From positions 3,472,001-3,536,000 of the forward strand of contig CP108997.1 in the NCBI GenBank assembly GCA_036226585.1: a stretch of 64,000 bases of DNA. The letters run 5' to 3'. Positions within the stretch are counted from its first letter, which is position 1. Each line of letters opens with the position of its first letter. The notes beneath the pieces were generated by a model. That model searched no databases and was not told the origin of the DNA. It was given only the letters and a program-made list of their open reading frames with translations. Made by a program: the position numbers and the translations under genes. Below are positions 45,832 through 53,834 of this stretch, in pieces. Source of the DNA: Streptomyces sp. NBC_00708 (GTDB taxonomy: Bacteria > Actinomycetota > Actinomycetes > Streptomycetales > Streptomycetaceae).

Positions 45832-45857
45832 TTGCAATTAAAGAGCGTCTGCAATTA
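45832..45857. promoter_or_regulatory. Direct repeats in the marR/MFS divergent gap
   Basis: The sequences TTGCAATTA (45832-45840) and CTGCAATTA (45849-45857) recur 17 bp apart in a locally A/T-rich gap. They may be operator half-sites or promoter elements for the MarR protein and its exporter. Confidence 0.5.
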
Positions 45858-45906
45858 TTGTCTACGCGTGTAAGGCGCAGTAGCAATCTTCCGGGAAGGT
45901 GTATCC

Positions 45907-47118
45907 ATGCCGCTCGCACTCCTCGCCCTGGCCATCGGGGCATTCGGTATCGGGACCACCGAATTCGTGATCATGGGATTGCTTCCCGATGTGGCCGCGG
46001 ACTTCCAGGTGTCCATCCCGGCCGCCGGCTTCCTGGTCACGGGTTACGCGCTCGGCGTCGTTCTCGGGGCACCGTTGATGACCGTGCTCGGCACGAGGGT
46101 CAGCCGCAAACGGATGCTGATGATCCTCATGGGCCTGTTCATCGTCGGCAATGTGGTCACCGCGACCGCACCCGTCTTCGAAGTGATGGTCGTCGGCCGT
46201 GTGATCGCCTCGCTCGCCCACGGTGCCTTCTTCGGCATCGGAGCGGTCGTGGCAGCCGATCTCGTCGCCCCGCAGAAGAAGGCGGGCGCCATCGCCCTGA
46301 TGTTCACAGGACTCACCGTCGCCAACGTCGTCGGTGTGCCGGTGGGCACCTACATCGGTCAGCACGCCGGCTGGCGTTCCACGTTCCTCGTCGTCGCGGC
46401 GCTGGGCGTTCTCGGCCTGCTCGGCGTGGCCCGGCTCGTTCCCGAGCAGCCTCGCACCGAGGGCGTCAGGCTGAGGCAGGAACTTGCTGCCTTCCGTAAT
46501 ATGCAGGTCCTTCTCGCCATGGCGATGACGGTTCTCGGCTTCGGCGGCGTCTTCGCGGCGATCACCTATGTCTCGCCGATGATGACGGAGGTCGCCGGTT
46601 ACTCGGCCTCCGCGGTCACCTGGCTCCTGGTCCTTTTCGGCCTCGGCATGGTCGGCGGCAACCTGCTCGGCGGCAGGTTCGCCGACCGCCACCTCATGCC
46701 CCTGCTCTTTGTGTCGCTGGGCGGGCTCACTCTGGTCCTGGCCCTGTTCACGCTGACCGCCCACAACAAGATCACGGCAGCTGTCACCCTTGTCCTGATC
46801 GGGGCCCTCGGCTTCGCGACCGTGCCTCCGCTGCAGAAGCGGGTGCTCGACCAGGCGTCGGGCGCCCCGACGCTGGCCTCAGCGGTGAATATCGGTGCCT
46901 TCAACCTCGGCAATGCGCTCTCGGCCTGGCTCGGCGGCCTAGTCATCGGCGCCGGACTCGGCTACACCGCCCCGAACTGGGTCGGAGCGGCACTTGCCGC
47001 GTCGGCTCTGGTGCTCGCCCTCGCCTCCAGTGCGCTGGAGCGCCGGACGACCACGCCGAGTCGCCTCGTCGCCGCCCACACCCCGGAGCCGGCGGCGGTG
47101 CTCGCCTCCCGGAGCTGA
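45907..47118 (+). CDS. MFS efflux transporter (AraJ/Cml-like)
   Basis: This is a 403-residue 12-helix drug/proton antiporter type. The N-terminal helix (LLALAIGAFGIGTTEFVIMG) with the T-E-F motif marks the AraJ/PbuE/chloramphenicol-exporter subgroup. A central positive loop precedes ASLAHGAFFGIGAVVAADLV, and the second half carries GGRFADRHLMPLLF. ATG 45907 follows GGGAAGGTG. It is controlled presumably by the divergent MarR regulator. The substrate is not predictable. Confidence 0.88.
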   Translation: MPLALLALAIGAFGIGTTEFVIMGLLPDVAADFQVSIPAAGFLVTGYALGVVLGAPLMTVLGTRVSRKRMLMILMGLFIVGNVVTATAPVFEVMVVGRVIASLAHGAFFGIGAVVAADLVAPQKKAGAIALMFTGLTVANVVGVPVGTYIGQHAGWRSTFLVVAALGVLGLLGVARLVPEQPRTEGVRLRQELAAFRNMQVLLAMAMTVLGFGGVFAAITYVSPMMTEVAGYSASAVTWLLVLFGLGMVGGNLLGGRFADRHLMPLLFVSLGGLTLVLALFTLTAHNKITAAVTLVLIGALGFATVPPLQKRVLDQASGAPTLASAVNIGAFNLGNALSAWLGGLVIGAGLGYTAPNWVGAALAASALVLALASSALERRTTTPSRLVAAHTPEPAAVLASRS

Positions 47119-47168
47119 GCCTCGGGTCCTCCCCGAGCAGCGAACACGACCGGGGGGAGGGCCGGGGG

Positions 47169-48053
47169 TCAGCCCGTGGCGAGGCTCAGGGGCGCGAAGT
47201 ACCGGGACCAGTCCCCGTACCGCTGCCCGCCGAGGACCATCACCGTGGTCTCCGTACTGGACCGCAGGCCGCAGGCTCCGAGCCAGTCGAGCAGTTCCTC
47301 GTGGCGTGCGTCTACGTCCACGCGCAGCGGCCGGTCCGTCGCCTCGGCGAGCGAGGCCACGAGCAGCTTCGCCGTGGCGGTGTCCCGGGCGATCAACGGC
47401 CCGACCGCGTGGTTCTCGGCGCTGGGGGAGAGCGCGGCGTACCCGATCAGTTCCCCGTTCTCCTCGGCGACCCGCAGATGGTCGGCGAACGTGGGGAGCC
47501 GGGTCAGCAGATGGGTTCGGTCGAGGCCGAAGACGACCGAGTCCAGCTGCACCATGGCCCGCAGATCATGGGCGGAGGCAGACCGGACGACGAGCCCCGC
47601 GCCATCGAGAGGCAACGGCGCGGGTACCGCAGGCGGCCGGAAGGATCCGTTCAGACGGATGGTGCGCCCGACCGGGACAAACCCGAGCTCCTCGTAGAGA
47701 GGCCGGCCCGCCGATGTCGCATGGAGGCTGAGCGGGGTTCCCCCGGAAGCCTCGATCACCCTCTGCATCACATACCGGCCGAGTCCCCGCCGGGCGTGAC
47801 GCCCTGCGACCAGCAGCATGCCGACGGCGGCCATCCCGGGGCCGTACGGGACCGCCACACAGCTCGCCATCAGCCCCTTGGTGTCGGGGTCGTCGATGCC
47901 GTAGCCCGTACCGGCGGCGAGCAGCAGAGCCCACCGCTCCTCGTCGCGCGGCCAGCCGCGGTCCTCGCTGAGATCGGCGCATGCGGCCAGGTCGTCCCGG
48001 GTGAGGCGCCGGATGGGTAGATCGGACAGCGGGCGGGGCAGTGAGCTGGGCAT
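47169..48053 (-). CDS. GNAT-family acetyltransferase with C-terminal extension
   Basis: This is a 294-residue two-part GNAT. The N-terminal GNAT has the acetyl-CoA loop RHARRGLGRYVMQRVIEA near 83-100 and PLYEELGFVPVGR. The C-terminal half (about 155-294; LVVRSASAHDLRAMVQLDSV, then YAALSPSAENHAVGPL) looks like a second, divergent GNAT-like unit of the kind seen in GNAT_acetyltransf_18 proteins. ATG 48053 is the start. It lies downstream of the NUDIX gene across a parS site. The substrate is unknown. Confidence 0.8.
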   Translation of the reverse strand: MPSSLPRPLSDLPIRRLTRDDLAACADLSEDRGWPRDEERWALLLAAGTGYGIDDPDTKGLMASCVAVPYGPGMAAVGMLLVAGRHARRGLGRYVMQRVIEASGGTPLSLHATSAGRPLYEELGFVPVGRTIRLNGSFRPPAVPAPLPLDGAGLVVRSASAHDLRAMVQLDSVVFGLDRTHLLTRLPTFADHLRVAEENGELIGYAALSPSAENHAVGPLIARDTATAKLLVASLAEATDRPLRVDVDARHEELLDWLGACGLRSSTETTVMVLGGQRYGDWSRYFAPLSLATG

Positions 48054-48153
48054 ACGGGCCAGGCTGTCCGACTCGATGATCGCCGTCCACCGCTTTACCG
48101 GAACTGGCCGAGACGCGCAGCCGAAAAATTGCTCCTGGGCCAGACCGCGAACC

Positions 48154-48167
48154 GTTTCACGTGAAAC
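48154..48167. promoter_or_regulatory. parS: parS site between the NUDIX and GNAT genes
   Basis: This is an exact GTTTCACGTGAAAC, 47 bp after the NUDIX gene stop (minus strand) and 100 bp upstream of the GNAT start. There is no extended symmetry. It is the rightmost exact site in the window. Confidence 0.95.
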
Positions 48168-48213
48168 ACGGCGCAGGGAGCGAGGCGCGAGCCCGAATCA
48201 GCGGGTCGGCACG

Positions 48214-48693
48214 TCAGCCCAGGTCGGCGGCGTGCAAGGCCCGGACTCCCTCGATATTGCCGTCCAGGTAGTGCCGCAGCGACAGCGGCACAAGGTGCAC
48301 TGCGGCGATGCCGACCCGGCTGAAGGGCACCCGGACGACGTCGTACTCCCCGCAGGGCTCGTCGATCTCGGGGCCGTGGCGCAGGGACAGGTCCATGGAA
48401 TCGAGGCGGCAGACGAAGAAGTGCTGGACCTTGACGCCCTTCACCCCACCCTCCTCGATGTGTTCCACGGTGTCGACGAAGCAGGGCACCACATCGGTGA
48501 TCTTCGCGCCGAGTTCCTCGTCCACCTCGCGGTGCAGGGCGTCGACGACGGTGGCGTCCTCGGGCTCGACCCCGCCACCCGGCGTGAGCCAGTACGGGTC
48601 GACCCCGGGCTTGGTGCGCTTGATGAGGATGAGGTCGTCGCCGTCGAGCAGGATGGCGCGTGCGGTGCGCTTGACCACAGGACGTTCGGTCAT
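48214..48693 (-). CDS. NUDIX hydrolase
   Basis: This is a 159-residue pyrophosphohydrolase. The NUDIX box is complete: GGGVEPEDATVVDALHREVD continuing EELG, matching G-x5-E-x7-R-E-U-x-E-E-x-G. Upstream, RAILLDGDDLILIKRTKPG forms the first strand. ATG 48693 is the start. Substrate specificity within the NUDIX superfamily cannot be read from the box alone. It lies between the LysR regulator and the parS site, on the same strand as its neighbours. Confidence 0.92.
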   Translation of the reverse strand: MTERPVVKRTARAILLDGDDLILIKRTKPGVDPYWLTPGGGVEPEDATVVDALHREVDEELGAKITDVVPCFVDTVEHIEEGGVKGVKVQHFFVCRLDSMDLSLRHGPEIDEPCGEYDVVRVPFSRVGIAAVHLVPLSLRHYLDGNIEGVRALHAADLG

Positions 48694-48756
48694 GGCAGAA
48701 GCGTGGCCCGCGCGGCCCGTTCTGAAACACCGGAACGCCGTTGAGCGCTCCTGAGG

Positions 48757-49653
48757 TCACCAGTCGGCCGCAGCTCGCAGCAGCCACTCATGCGCCCGGG
48801 AGAGATGCGGGAGGGCGAGCGTGCCGGTTCGCGCGGCCAGGAAGTACGTGCGCAGGGGCGGCACCGGAGGGTCGAGAAGTGCCACCACCTCGCCCCGTTC
48901 AAGCGCGCCCTCGCACAGATAGCGCGGCAGCACGGCGAGCCCGGCGCCGGCGGCCGCGCACTCCAGGACCGCCCGCAGATCCGGCGCGATGACGGCTCCC
49001 GCGGCTGCGGGCGGGCTGTCGAAGACGGCGTTCCAGTAGCCGGAGACGAGCGGAAGGCTCTCGTGCACCTCGACCACGGGCAGCTGCTCCAGGACCACGG
49101 GGCCGTTGCGCCGCAGCGTTCCCGGCCCCAGCCGGCCGGCCCAGCGCGGAGCGGCGATCAGGATGTGCTCCTCGTCGCAGAGCGGAGTGGCGGTGAGCAG
49201 TTCCCCGCGCGGCCGGGCCGTCACGACGGCCAGGTCGTGGTGTCCGGCGGCCAGGCCGTCCAGGGTCTCGTCCGTGTCGGCGGAGAACGAACCGCGCAGG
49301 GCGAGCCCTTGGGTGATCAGCGGGGTCAGCGCGGGCAGAACCCGCAGCGAGAGGAACTCCGGTGGCCCCGCCAGATGCAGGGTCCGCACGCCCGACTCCT
49401 CATCGAGGTCGGTCTCGGTGATCTCGATGAGCGCGTCCAGGTGGGGCGCGGCCCGGTGCGCGAGCTCGTCGCCGATCGTCGTCGGGGTCACCCCGCGGGC
49501 CCTGCGCAGAAGGAGCGGGCGGCCCAGCTGTCGTTCCAGCGTGCGGATCTGCGAGGTCACCGCGGGCTGCGAGAGGCCGAGGAGAGCGGCGGCGCGGGTG
49601 AAGGAACCGGCTCGGTGAACGGTGACGAAGGTGCGCAGTAAGGCCAGATCCAC
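48757..49653 (-). CDS. LysR-family transcriptional regulator
   Basis: This is a 298-residue LTTR. The N-terminal helix-turn-helix is LALLRTFVTVHRAGSFTRAA, then SQPAVTSQIRTLERQLGRPL. The effector-binding domain (about 90-298) is of ordinary type. ATG 49653 is the start. No divergent target gene is present: the next gene right (49877) is on the same strand. Inverted bases around 49691-49733 (GACGGGGCC and GGCCCCTGTC) flank an A/T-rich core and might be the autoregulatory site. Confidence 0.88.
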   Translation of the reverse strand: MDLALLRTFVTVHRAGSFTRAAALLGLSQPAVTSQIRTLERQLGRPLLLRRARGVTPTTIGDELAHRAAPHLDALIEITETDLDEESGVRTLHLAGPPEFLSLRVLPALTPLITQGLALRGSFSADTDETLDGLAAGHHDLAVVTARPRGELLTATPLCDEEHILIAAPRWAGRLGPGTLRRNGPVVLEQLPVVEVHESLPLVSGYWNAVFDSPPAAAGAVIAPDLRAVLECAAAGAGLAVLPRYLCEGALERGEVVALLDPPVPPLRTYFLAARTGTLALPHLSRAHEWLLRAAADW

Positions 49654-49810
49654 GTCCCGTCCCTCCCGTCCTCACGCAGCGACACGTCCGACGGGGCCCG
49701 AAGAACTATAAATATGTCGATAGGCCCCTGTCGCTACTGTGATTGGACACTGACGCAGAGTCAACTAGCCTTGTCGAGGCGGTTCTTCATGAGGAGAACG
49801 TGAAGGGCCG

Positions 49811-49849
49811 GGGTGGTCCGAGCCACGAGGGGGGAGGCTCGGACCACCC
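49811..49849. terminator. Hairpin terminator after the gamma-lyase gene
   Basis: A 14-bp perfect stem (49811-49824 with 49836-49849) encloses an 11-base loop, 28 bp downstream of the stop of the minus-strand PLP-enzyme gene. It separates that gene from the LysR promoter. Confidence 0.8.
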
Positions 49850-49876
49850 GTACCGCGCACAGGAGGCGGAAGCGGA

Positions 49877-51007
49877 TCAGTTCCCGCCGGTGGCTACGGC
49901 CAGTGCCTGTTCGACATCGGCCACCAGGTCGGCGGTGTTCTCGGCGCCGACGGAGAAGCGGATGAAGCCTTCCGGTACGGCGTCGCCGCCCCAGCGGCCC
50001 CGCCGCTCGGCGGTGGAGCGTACGCCGCCGAAGCTCGTCGCGTCCTCGGCCAGCCTCAGGGCCGACAGAAAGTGCTCCGCGGTTTCCCGGTCGGGCAGCA
50101 CGAACGACACCACCGAGCCGAAGCGCCGCATCTGCCGTACCGCGTTCTGATGCGCGGGATCGGTGGGCAGGCCGGGGTAGCGCAGCCCGGACACGTCCTG
50201 GTGCTTGGCGAGTGTCTCGGCGAGCGCGAGAGCGTTGGCGCACTGCCGCTCGATGCGTAGCTCCAGCGTGGCCAGTGACCGGTGCGCGAGCCAGGCCTCC
50301 ATCGGGCCGGGGATCGCACCGACGACCTTGCGCCAGCGCCGCACCCCCGCCGCCAGTTCCGGATCGCGGCAGGTCACGTGGCCGAGGAGAAGGTCCCCGT
50401 GGCCCGTCATGCCCTTGGTGTCACTGGCCACCGAGAAGTCGGCGCCCAGCTCCAGCGGGCGCTGGCCGAGCGGGGTGGCAAGGGTGTTGTCGACGGCGAC
50501 CAGCGTGCCGCCGGCGTGGGCGGCCTCGACGAGACGTCGCACGTCGCAGACGTCGAGTCCCGGATTGGAAGGCGTCTCGATCCACAGCAGCTTCGCGCCC
50601 TCCAGAACGGCCAACTGCGCGTCACCGCCGGTCGGCGCGGTCCTCACCTCGACTCCGTACGCCTCCAGCTGGGCACGCAGCAGGGGAAGCGCCTGGTAGC
50701 CGTCGTCAGGGAGTACGACGGTGTCGCCGCTGCGCACCTGGGACAGGAGGACGGCCGAGATCGCCGCCATCCCGGAGGCGAAGACGGTGGTCTCCACGTC
50801 CTCCCCCGGTGCTTCGAGTTCTCCGATGGCCCGTTCCAGGTGGGTCCAGGTCGGGTTGGTGTCCCGGCCGTAGGTGTAAGGGCCGGTCGGCTCGCCGGAC
50901 AGGTGGAAGTGCGCGGCGAAGACCGGTCCGGGGAGGGTGGGCTCGTACTGCTGCGGTTCCGGCAGCCCCGCGCGTACTGCCCGGGTTCCGTCGCCCATGG
51001 TGCTCAT
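49877..51007 (-). CDS. Cys/Met-metabolism PLP enzyme, probably cystathionine gamma-lyase
   Basis: This is a 376-residue PLP enzyme of the transsulfuration family. It starts at ATG 51007 (MSTMGDGTRAVRAGLPEPQQ). The family pattern includes YGRDTNPTWTHLERAI, ETTVFASGMAAISA and WIETPSNPGLDVCD. The PLP lysine is in ASDTKGMTGHGDLLLGH. Members include cystathionine gamma-lyase, gamma-synthase and methionine gamma-lyase; the absence of clear distinguishing residues leaves the substrate open. It lies just downstream of the holin-like gene on the same strand. Confidence 0.85.
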   Translation of the reverse strand: MSTMGDGTRAVRAGLPEPQQYEPTLPGPVFAAHFHLSGEPTGPYTYGRDTNPTWTHLERAIGELEAPGEDVETTVFASGMAAISAVLLSQVRSGDTVVLPDDGYQALPLLRAQLEAYGVEVRTAPTGGDAQLAVLEGAKLLWIETPSNPGLDVCDVRRLVEAAHAGGTLVAVDNTLATPLGQRPLELGADFSVASDTKGMTGHGDLLLGHVTCRDPELAAGVRRWRKVVGAIPGPMEAWLAHRSLATLELRIERQCANALALAETLAKHQDVSGLRYPGLPTDPAHQNAVRQMRRFGSVVSFVLPDRETAEHFLSALRLAEDATSFGGVRSTAERRGRWGGDAVPEGFIRFSVGAENTADLVADVEQALAVATGGN

Positions 51008-51093
51008 GCTTCGTCCTCGCTTCTCTCCCCGGCCGGTCACCGGTCCCGACCGCACTGTTTCAGGTGGCTGTGGATCATTCGCCGCCGGGCGGA

Positions 51094-51471
51094 TCAGTCC
51101 TCGTCCGGGAGGACGACGTTCAGCGCCCAGGACACGATCGAGACGATCAGGCCGCCGAGGACGGCGGTCCAGAAGCCGTCGACGTGGAAGCTCAGGTTCA
51201 GTACACCGGCCAGCCAGGAGGTGAGCAGCAGCATCAGTGCGTTCACCACGAGGGTGATCAGGCCCAGGGTGAGGATGAAGAGGGGCAGGGTGAGCAGCTT
51301 CACGATCGGCTTGACCACCACGTTGACCAGGCCGAAGACCAAGGCGACCAGGATCAGGGTGAGGGCCTTGCGGCCGGTGCTGCCGCCGGTGAGCGTGATG
51401 TCGTGGAGCAGCCAGATGGCCACGGCCAGCGCACCCGCGTTGGCGATCGTCTTGACTACGAAATTCTTCAT
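51094..51471 (-). CDS. Phage-holin-like (Phage_holin_4_2) membrane protein
   Basis: This is a 125-residue protein with four predicted membrane segments; the pattern LVALVFGLVNVVVKPIVKLL with TLPLFILTLGLITLVVNALM is that of the Phage_holin_4_2 family (YvlD-like). These are chromosomal membrane proteins with no demonstrated phage lysis role. ATG 51471 (MKNFVVKTIANAGAL) is the start. It diverges from the cupin gene. Confidence 0.85.
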   Translation of the reverse strand: MKNFVVKTIANAGALAVAIWLLHDITLTGGSTGRKALTLILVALVFGLVNVVVKPIVKLLTLPLFILTLGLITLVVNALMLLLTSWLAGVLNLSFHVDGFWTAVLGGLIVSIVSWALNVVLPDED

Positions 51472-51539
51472 GTGTCTGATCGTGGCAGACATGATCGGTG
51501 GCGAACACCGGCTGGGCAGAGGCAAGGGGCGGACGGGCC

Positions 51540-51857
51540 ATGAAGGCTTTCAGACTGGACGAACTCGAGGCGGAACGGGTCGCCAACGATGGCGCCTACC
51601 TGCAGTTCCTCCGCGAGCGGAACATGTCGGTCGGTCTGTACGCCCTGAACGCGGGAGAGCTCGACCCGCAGCGGCCGCACGGCCAGGACGAGGTCTACCT
51701 CGTGGTGAGCGGTCGCGCGTCGATCACCGTCGGCATGGAAACCACCCAGGTGGGAAGAGGGAGTGTCGTGTATGTACCCGCCGGCACGGCCCACAAGTTC
51801 CATCACATCACCGAGGACCTGCGGGTGATGGTGGTCTTCTCGCCGCCCGAGGGATGA
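51540..51857 (+). CDS. Small cupin-domain protein
   Basis: This is a 105-residue single-cupin protein. The metal-binding motif 1 appears as PHGQDEVYLVVSGRASITVG (H-x-x-x-E-x6-G type); motif 2 is VYVPAGTAHKFHHI, with the second histidine. ATG 51540 follows AGGGGCGGACGGG; an in-frame upstream GTG at 51498 is unlikely. Cupins of this size bind metal and can be enzymes or sensors; the substrate is unknown. Confidence 0.85.
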   Translation: MKAFRLDELEAERVANDGAYLQFLRERNMSVGLYALNAGELDPQRPHGQDEVYLVVSGRASITVGMETTQVGRGSVVYVPAGTAHKFHHITEDLRVMVVFSPPEG

Positions 51858-51987
51858 GTCCGCGGCCGGCGCCTCTCCGGGTTCCCTAGGGGATCGATCA
51901 GGGGAGGACAAGGGCTTCCCGGGACCCGGAGACCGCCCTCTCGCCTCTAGCATCGAAGCAGGAACTCACAGAGACGAGGTAAGGACG

Positions 51988-52203
51988 ATGGCCGTGCGGG
52001 AGATATTCGCTGGGATGCCCTGGTGGGTGAAGTGGATCGCGGTGCCCGTAATCGCGATCGTCGTGTTCGGCGGGCTGATCGCCAGCCTGGTCGCGTTCGT
52101 GGTCGGTCTGCTCTTCAAGATCCTGATCTTCGTGCTCCTGGTCGGCGGCGTCGTCTTCCTCGTACGGAAGTTCATGTCGTCGTCCTCGCGCAACGGCTGG
52201 TGA
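51988..52203 (+). CDS. Small DUF5326-type membrane protein
   Basis: This is a 71-residue protein with two hydrophobic helices (WIAVPVIAIVVFGGLIASLV; LLFKILIFVLLVGGVVFLVR) and a basic Ser/Arg tail. It matches the small Streptomyces protein family DUF5326. The GAGGTAAGGACG ribosome site precedes ATG 51988. The function is unknown. It follows the cupin gene. Confidence 0.75.
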   Translation: MAVREIFAGMPWWVKWIAVPVIAIVVFGGLIASLVAFVVGLLFKILIFVLLVGGVVFLVRKFMSSSSRNGW

Positions 52204-52445
52204 CCGTACGCCAGACGGGGGATTAGCCCAGCTGAGCTAAGGGAAAGGCGAATCGGCACCCGGTCACAGGGCTGCCGATACAGTGACAGTCCGCTGCCCG
52301 CCGCCTGGGAAAAGCACCGTAAGTCACCACCCCGACCAGTGGTTTGTGCGGGATCCGGCCTCCGGACCCCCAGGTCCGCGGCAGACCTGTGGGGGCGGCC
52401 CCCACGGGCGGGCTGACCGCCCGTCACCACGCCTGGGGGTGACCG
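52204..52445. promoter_or_regulatory. ssgR upstream region with palindrome and hairpins
   Basis: This 242-bp gap has no gene. An 18-bp near-perfect palindrome (52223-52240, one mismatched pair, core CAGCTG) lies 20 bp after the DUF5326 stop. GC-rich inverted repeats around 52366-52440 could form hairpins just before the ssgR start. In S. coelicolor ssgR precedes ssgA and activates it; its own control here is not deducible. Confidence 0.5.
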
Positions 52446-53216
52446 TTGACCACGGCATCGAGTACGGCTGTTCCGACGCTCATCGGGTCGGTGCAGCGGG
52501 CGCTGAGGCTGCTGGAGGCTGTGGGTACCCATCGCGACGGGGCCCCGGCCAAACAGCTCGCGAGGGAAGCGGGGCTTCCCCTGCCCACCGCCTACCACCT
52601 GCTGCGGACGCTGACCCATGAGGGATACCTGCGCCGGGAGAACGGCGTCTTCCTCTTCGGCGCAGCCGCCGAACGGCTGATGGGTGACGGCGCCCTGCAG
52701 AACCGGCGCGGCACCATGACCCAGTCGCTGAGCCGCTGGCGGGACATCGTGGGCGCCCCGGTGTACTGCGCCATCTACCGCGAGGGCGAGATCGAACTCC
52801 TCGCCGTGGCCGATACCCCCGAGCAGCCCGCGGTGGACGAGTGGGCAGCCTTCCGCGAGACCGGGCACGCCCACGCGATCGGCCAGTGCCTGCTGAGCCG
52901 GCTCGACGAGAAGGCCCGCGAGGACCATCTGGACCGGCACCCGGTCCGTCCGCTGACCAGGTACTCCGTGCGCGATCGCGCGGCATTCCTCACGCGGCTG
53001 CGCTCGCTGGAGCGCACGGAACCGGTCATCGAGCGCCAGGAGTACGCCCTGGGGACGGTCTGTGCGGCCATCCCGATCGCGGCCGGATTCACCGCTGCCG
53101 CGATGGCCATTTCGGTACCCCTCGACGAAGAAGAACGGTTGCTCCCCGCAGTCGAACGACTACGCGGTGAAGTGGCCAGCCTCTTGCGTTCGTTCGTGTT
53201 CTCTATCAGTATCTGA
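52446..53216 (+). CDS. ssgR: SsgR, IclR-family regulator of ssgA
   Basis: In S. coelicolor SsgR is the IclR-type activator required for ssgA transcription. The 256-residue protein starts at TTG 52446 (MTTASSTAVPTLIGSVQRAL) with GGGGGTGACC upstream. The helix-turn-helix is AKQLAREAGLPLPTAYHLLR (about 37-56). The IclR effector domain follows, with GHAHAIGQCLLSRLDE typical of the family. Assignment rests on family, length and its position immediately before ssgA. Confidence 0.9.
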   Translation: MTTASSTAVPTLIGSVQRALRLLEAVGTHRDGAPAKQLAREAGLPLPTAYHLLRTLTHEGYLRRENGVFLFGAAAERLMGDGALQNRRGTMTQSLSRWRDIVGAPVYCAIYREGEIELLAVADTPEQPAVDEWAAFRETGHAHAIGQCLLSRLDEKAREDHLDRHPVRPLTRYSVRDRAAFLTRLRSLERTEPVIERQEYALGTVCAAIPIAAGFTAAAMAISVPLDEEERLLPAVERLRGEVASLLRSFVFSISI

Positions 53217-53317
53217 AAAATCACTCCTTGTGATCTGCTATCGCGTGCATCACGATGGCGTCAATAGGGCCATGGGGGATCATTCCTGGCCAGATTCATC
53301 TACTGCGGGGTTGAACG

Positions 53318-53755
53318 ATGCGTGAGTCGGTTCAAGCTGAGGTCATGATGAGCTTCCTCGTCTCCGAGGAGCTCTCATTCCGTATCCCGGTGGAGCTCCG
53401 GTACGAAGTGTGCGATCCGTACGCGATCCGGATGACCTTCCATCTGCCCGGCGACGCCCCCGTCACCTGGGCCTTCGGCCGTGAGCTGCTGCTCGACGGC
53501 CTCAACAGCCCCAGTGGCGACGGCGATGTGCACATTGCGCCGACCGAGCCCGAGGGGCTGTCCGATGTCCACATCCGGCTGCAGGTGGGTGCCGACCGTG
53601 CGCTCTTCCGGGCGGGCACGGCCCCTCTTGTCGCCTTCCTCGACCGCACGGACAAGCTGGTGCCGCTCGGGCAGGAGTGCACACAGGGTGACTTCGACGG
53701 CAATTTGGAGGAGGCGCTGGGGCGCATTCTGGCCGAGGAGCAGAACGCCGGCTGA
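53318..53755 (+). CDS. ssgA: SsgA, sporulation/septation regulator
   Basis: SsgA-like proteins, found only in morphologically complex actinomycetes, help place FtsZ rings for sporulation septation through SsgB. The 145-residue protein reads MRESVQAEVMMSFLVSEELS and contains FHLPGDAPVTWAFGRELLLD, the SALP core; the ending LGRILAEEQNAG matches SsgA itself rather than other SALPs as I know them. ATG 53318 is used, though MSFLVSEELSF at the second Met pair is possible. ssgR precedes it by 101 bp. Confidence 0.93.
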   Translation: MRESVQAEVMMSFLVSEELSFRIPVELRYEVCDPYAIRMTFHLPGDAPVTWAFGRELLLDGLNSPSGDGDVHIAPTEPEGLSDVHIRLQVGADRALFRAGTAPLVAFLDRTDKLVPLGQECTQGDFDGNLEEALGRILAEEQNAG

Positions 53756-53834
53756 AGAAGCCCCTGGTCTCGGGCCCTCCGTGCGACTCGAACACCACAC
53801 CTGCCGAACGGGTGAATCACGCTCCGTGTTTCCC

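Noticed and set aside
51094..51471. Phage remnant suggested by the holin-like gene
   Set aside because: The family is a common chromosomal membrane protein family and no other phage gene, integrase or attachment site is nearby.
52213..52262. A tRNA-like string (GGGGGATTAGCCCAGCTGAG)
   Set aside because: It resembles a D-arm, but no acceptor stem, anticodon arm or T-arm can be built from the following bases; the resemblance comes from the palindrome at 52223-52240.
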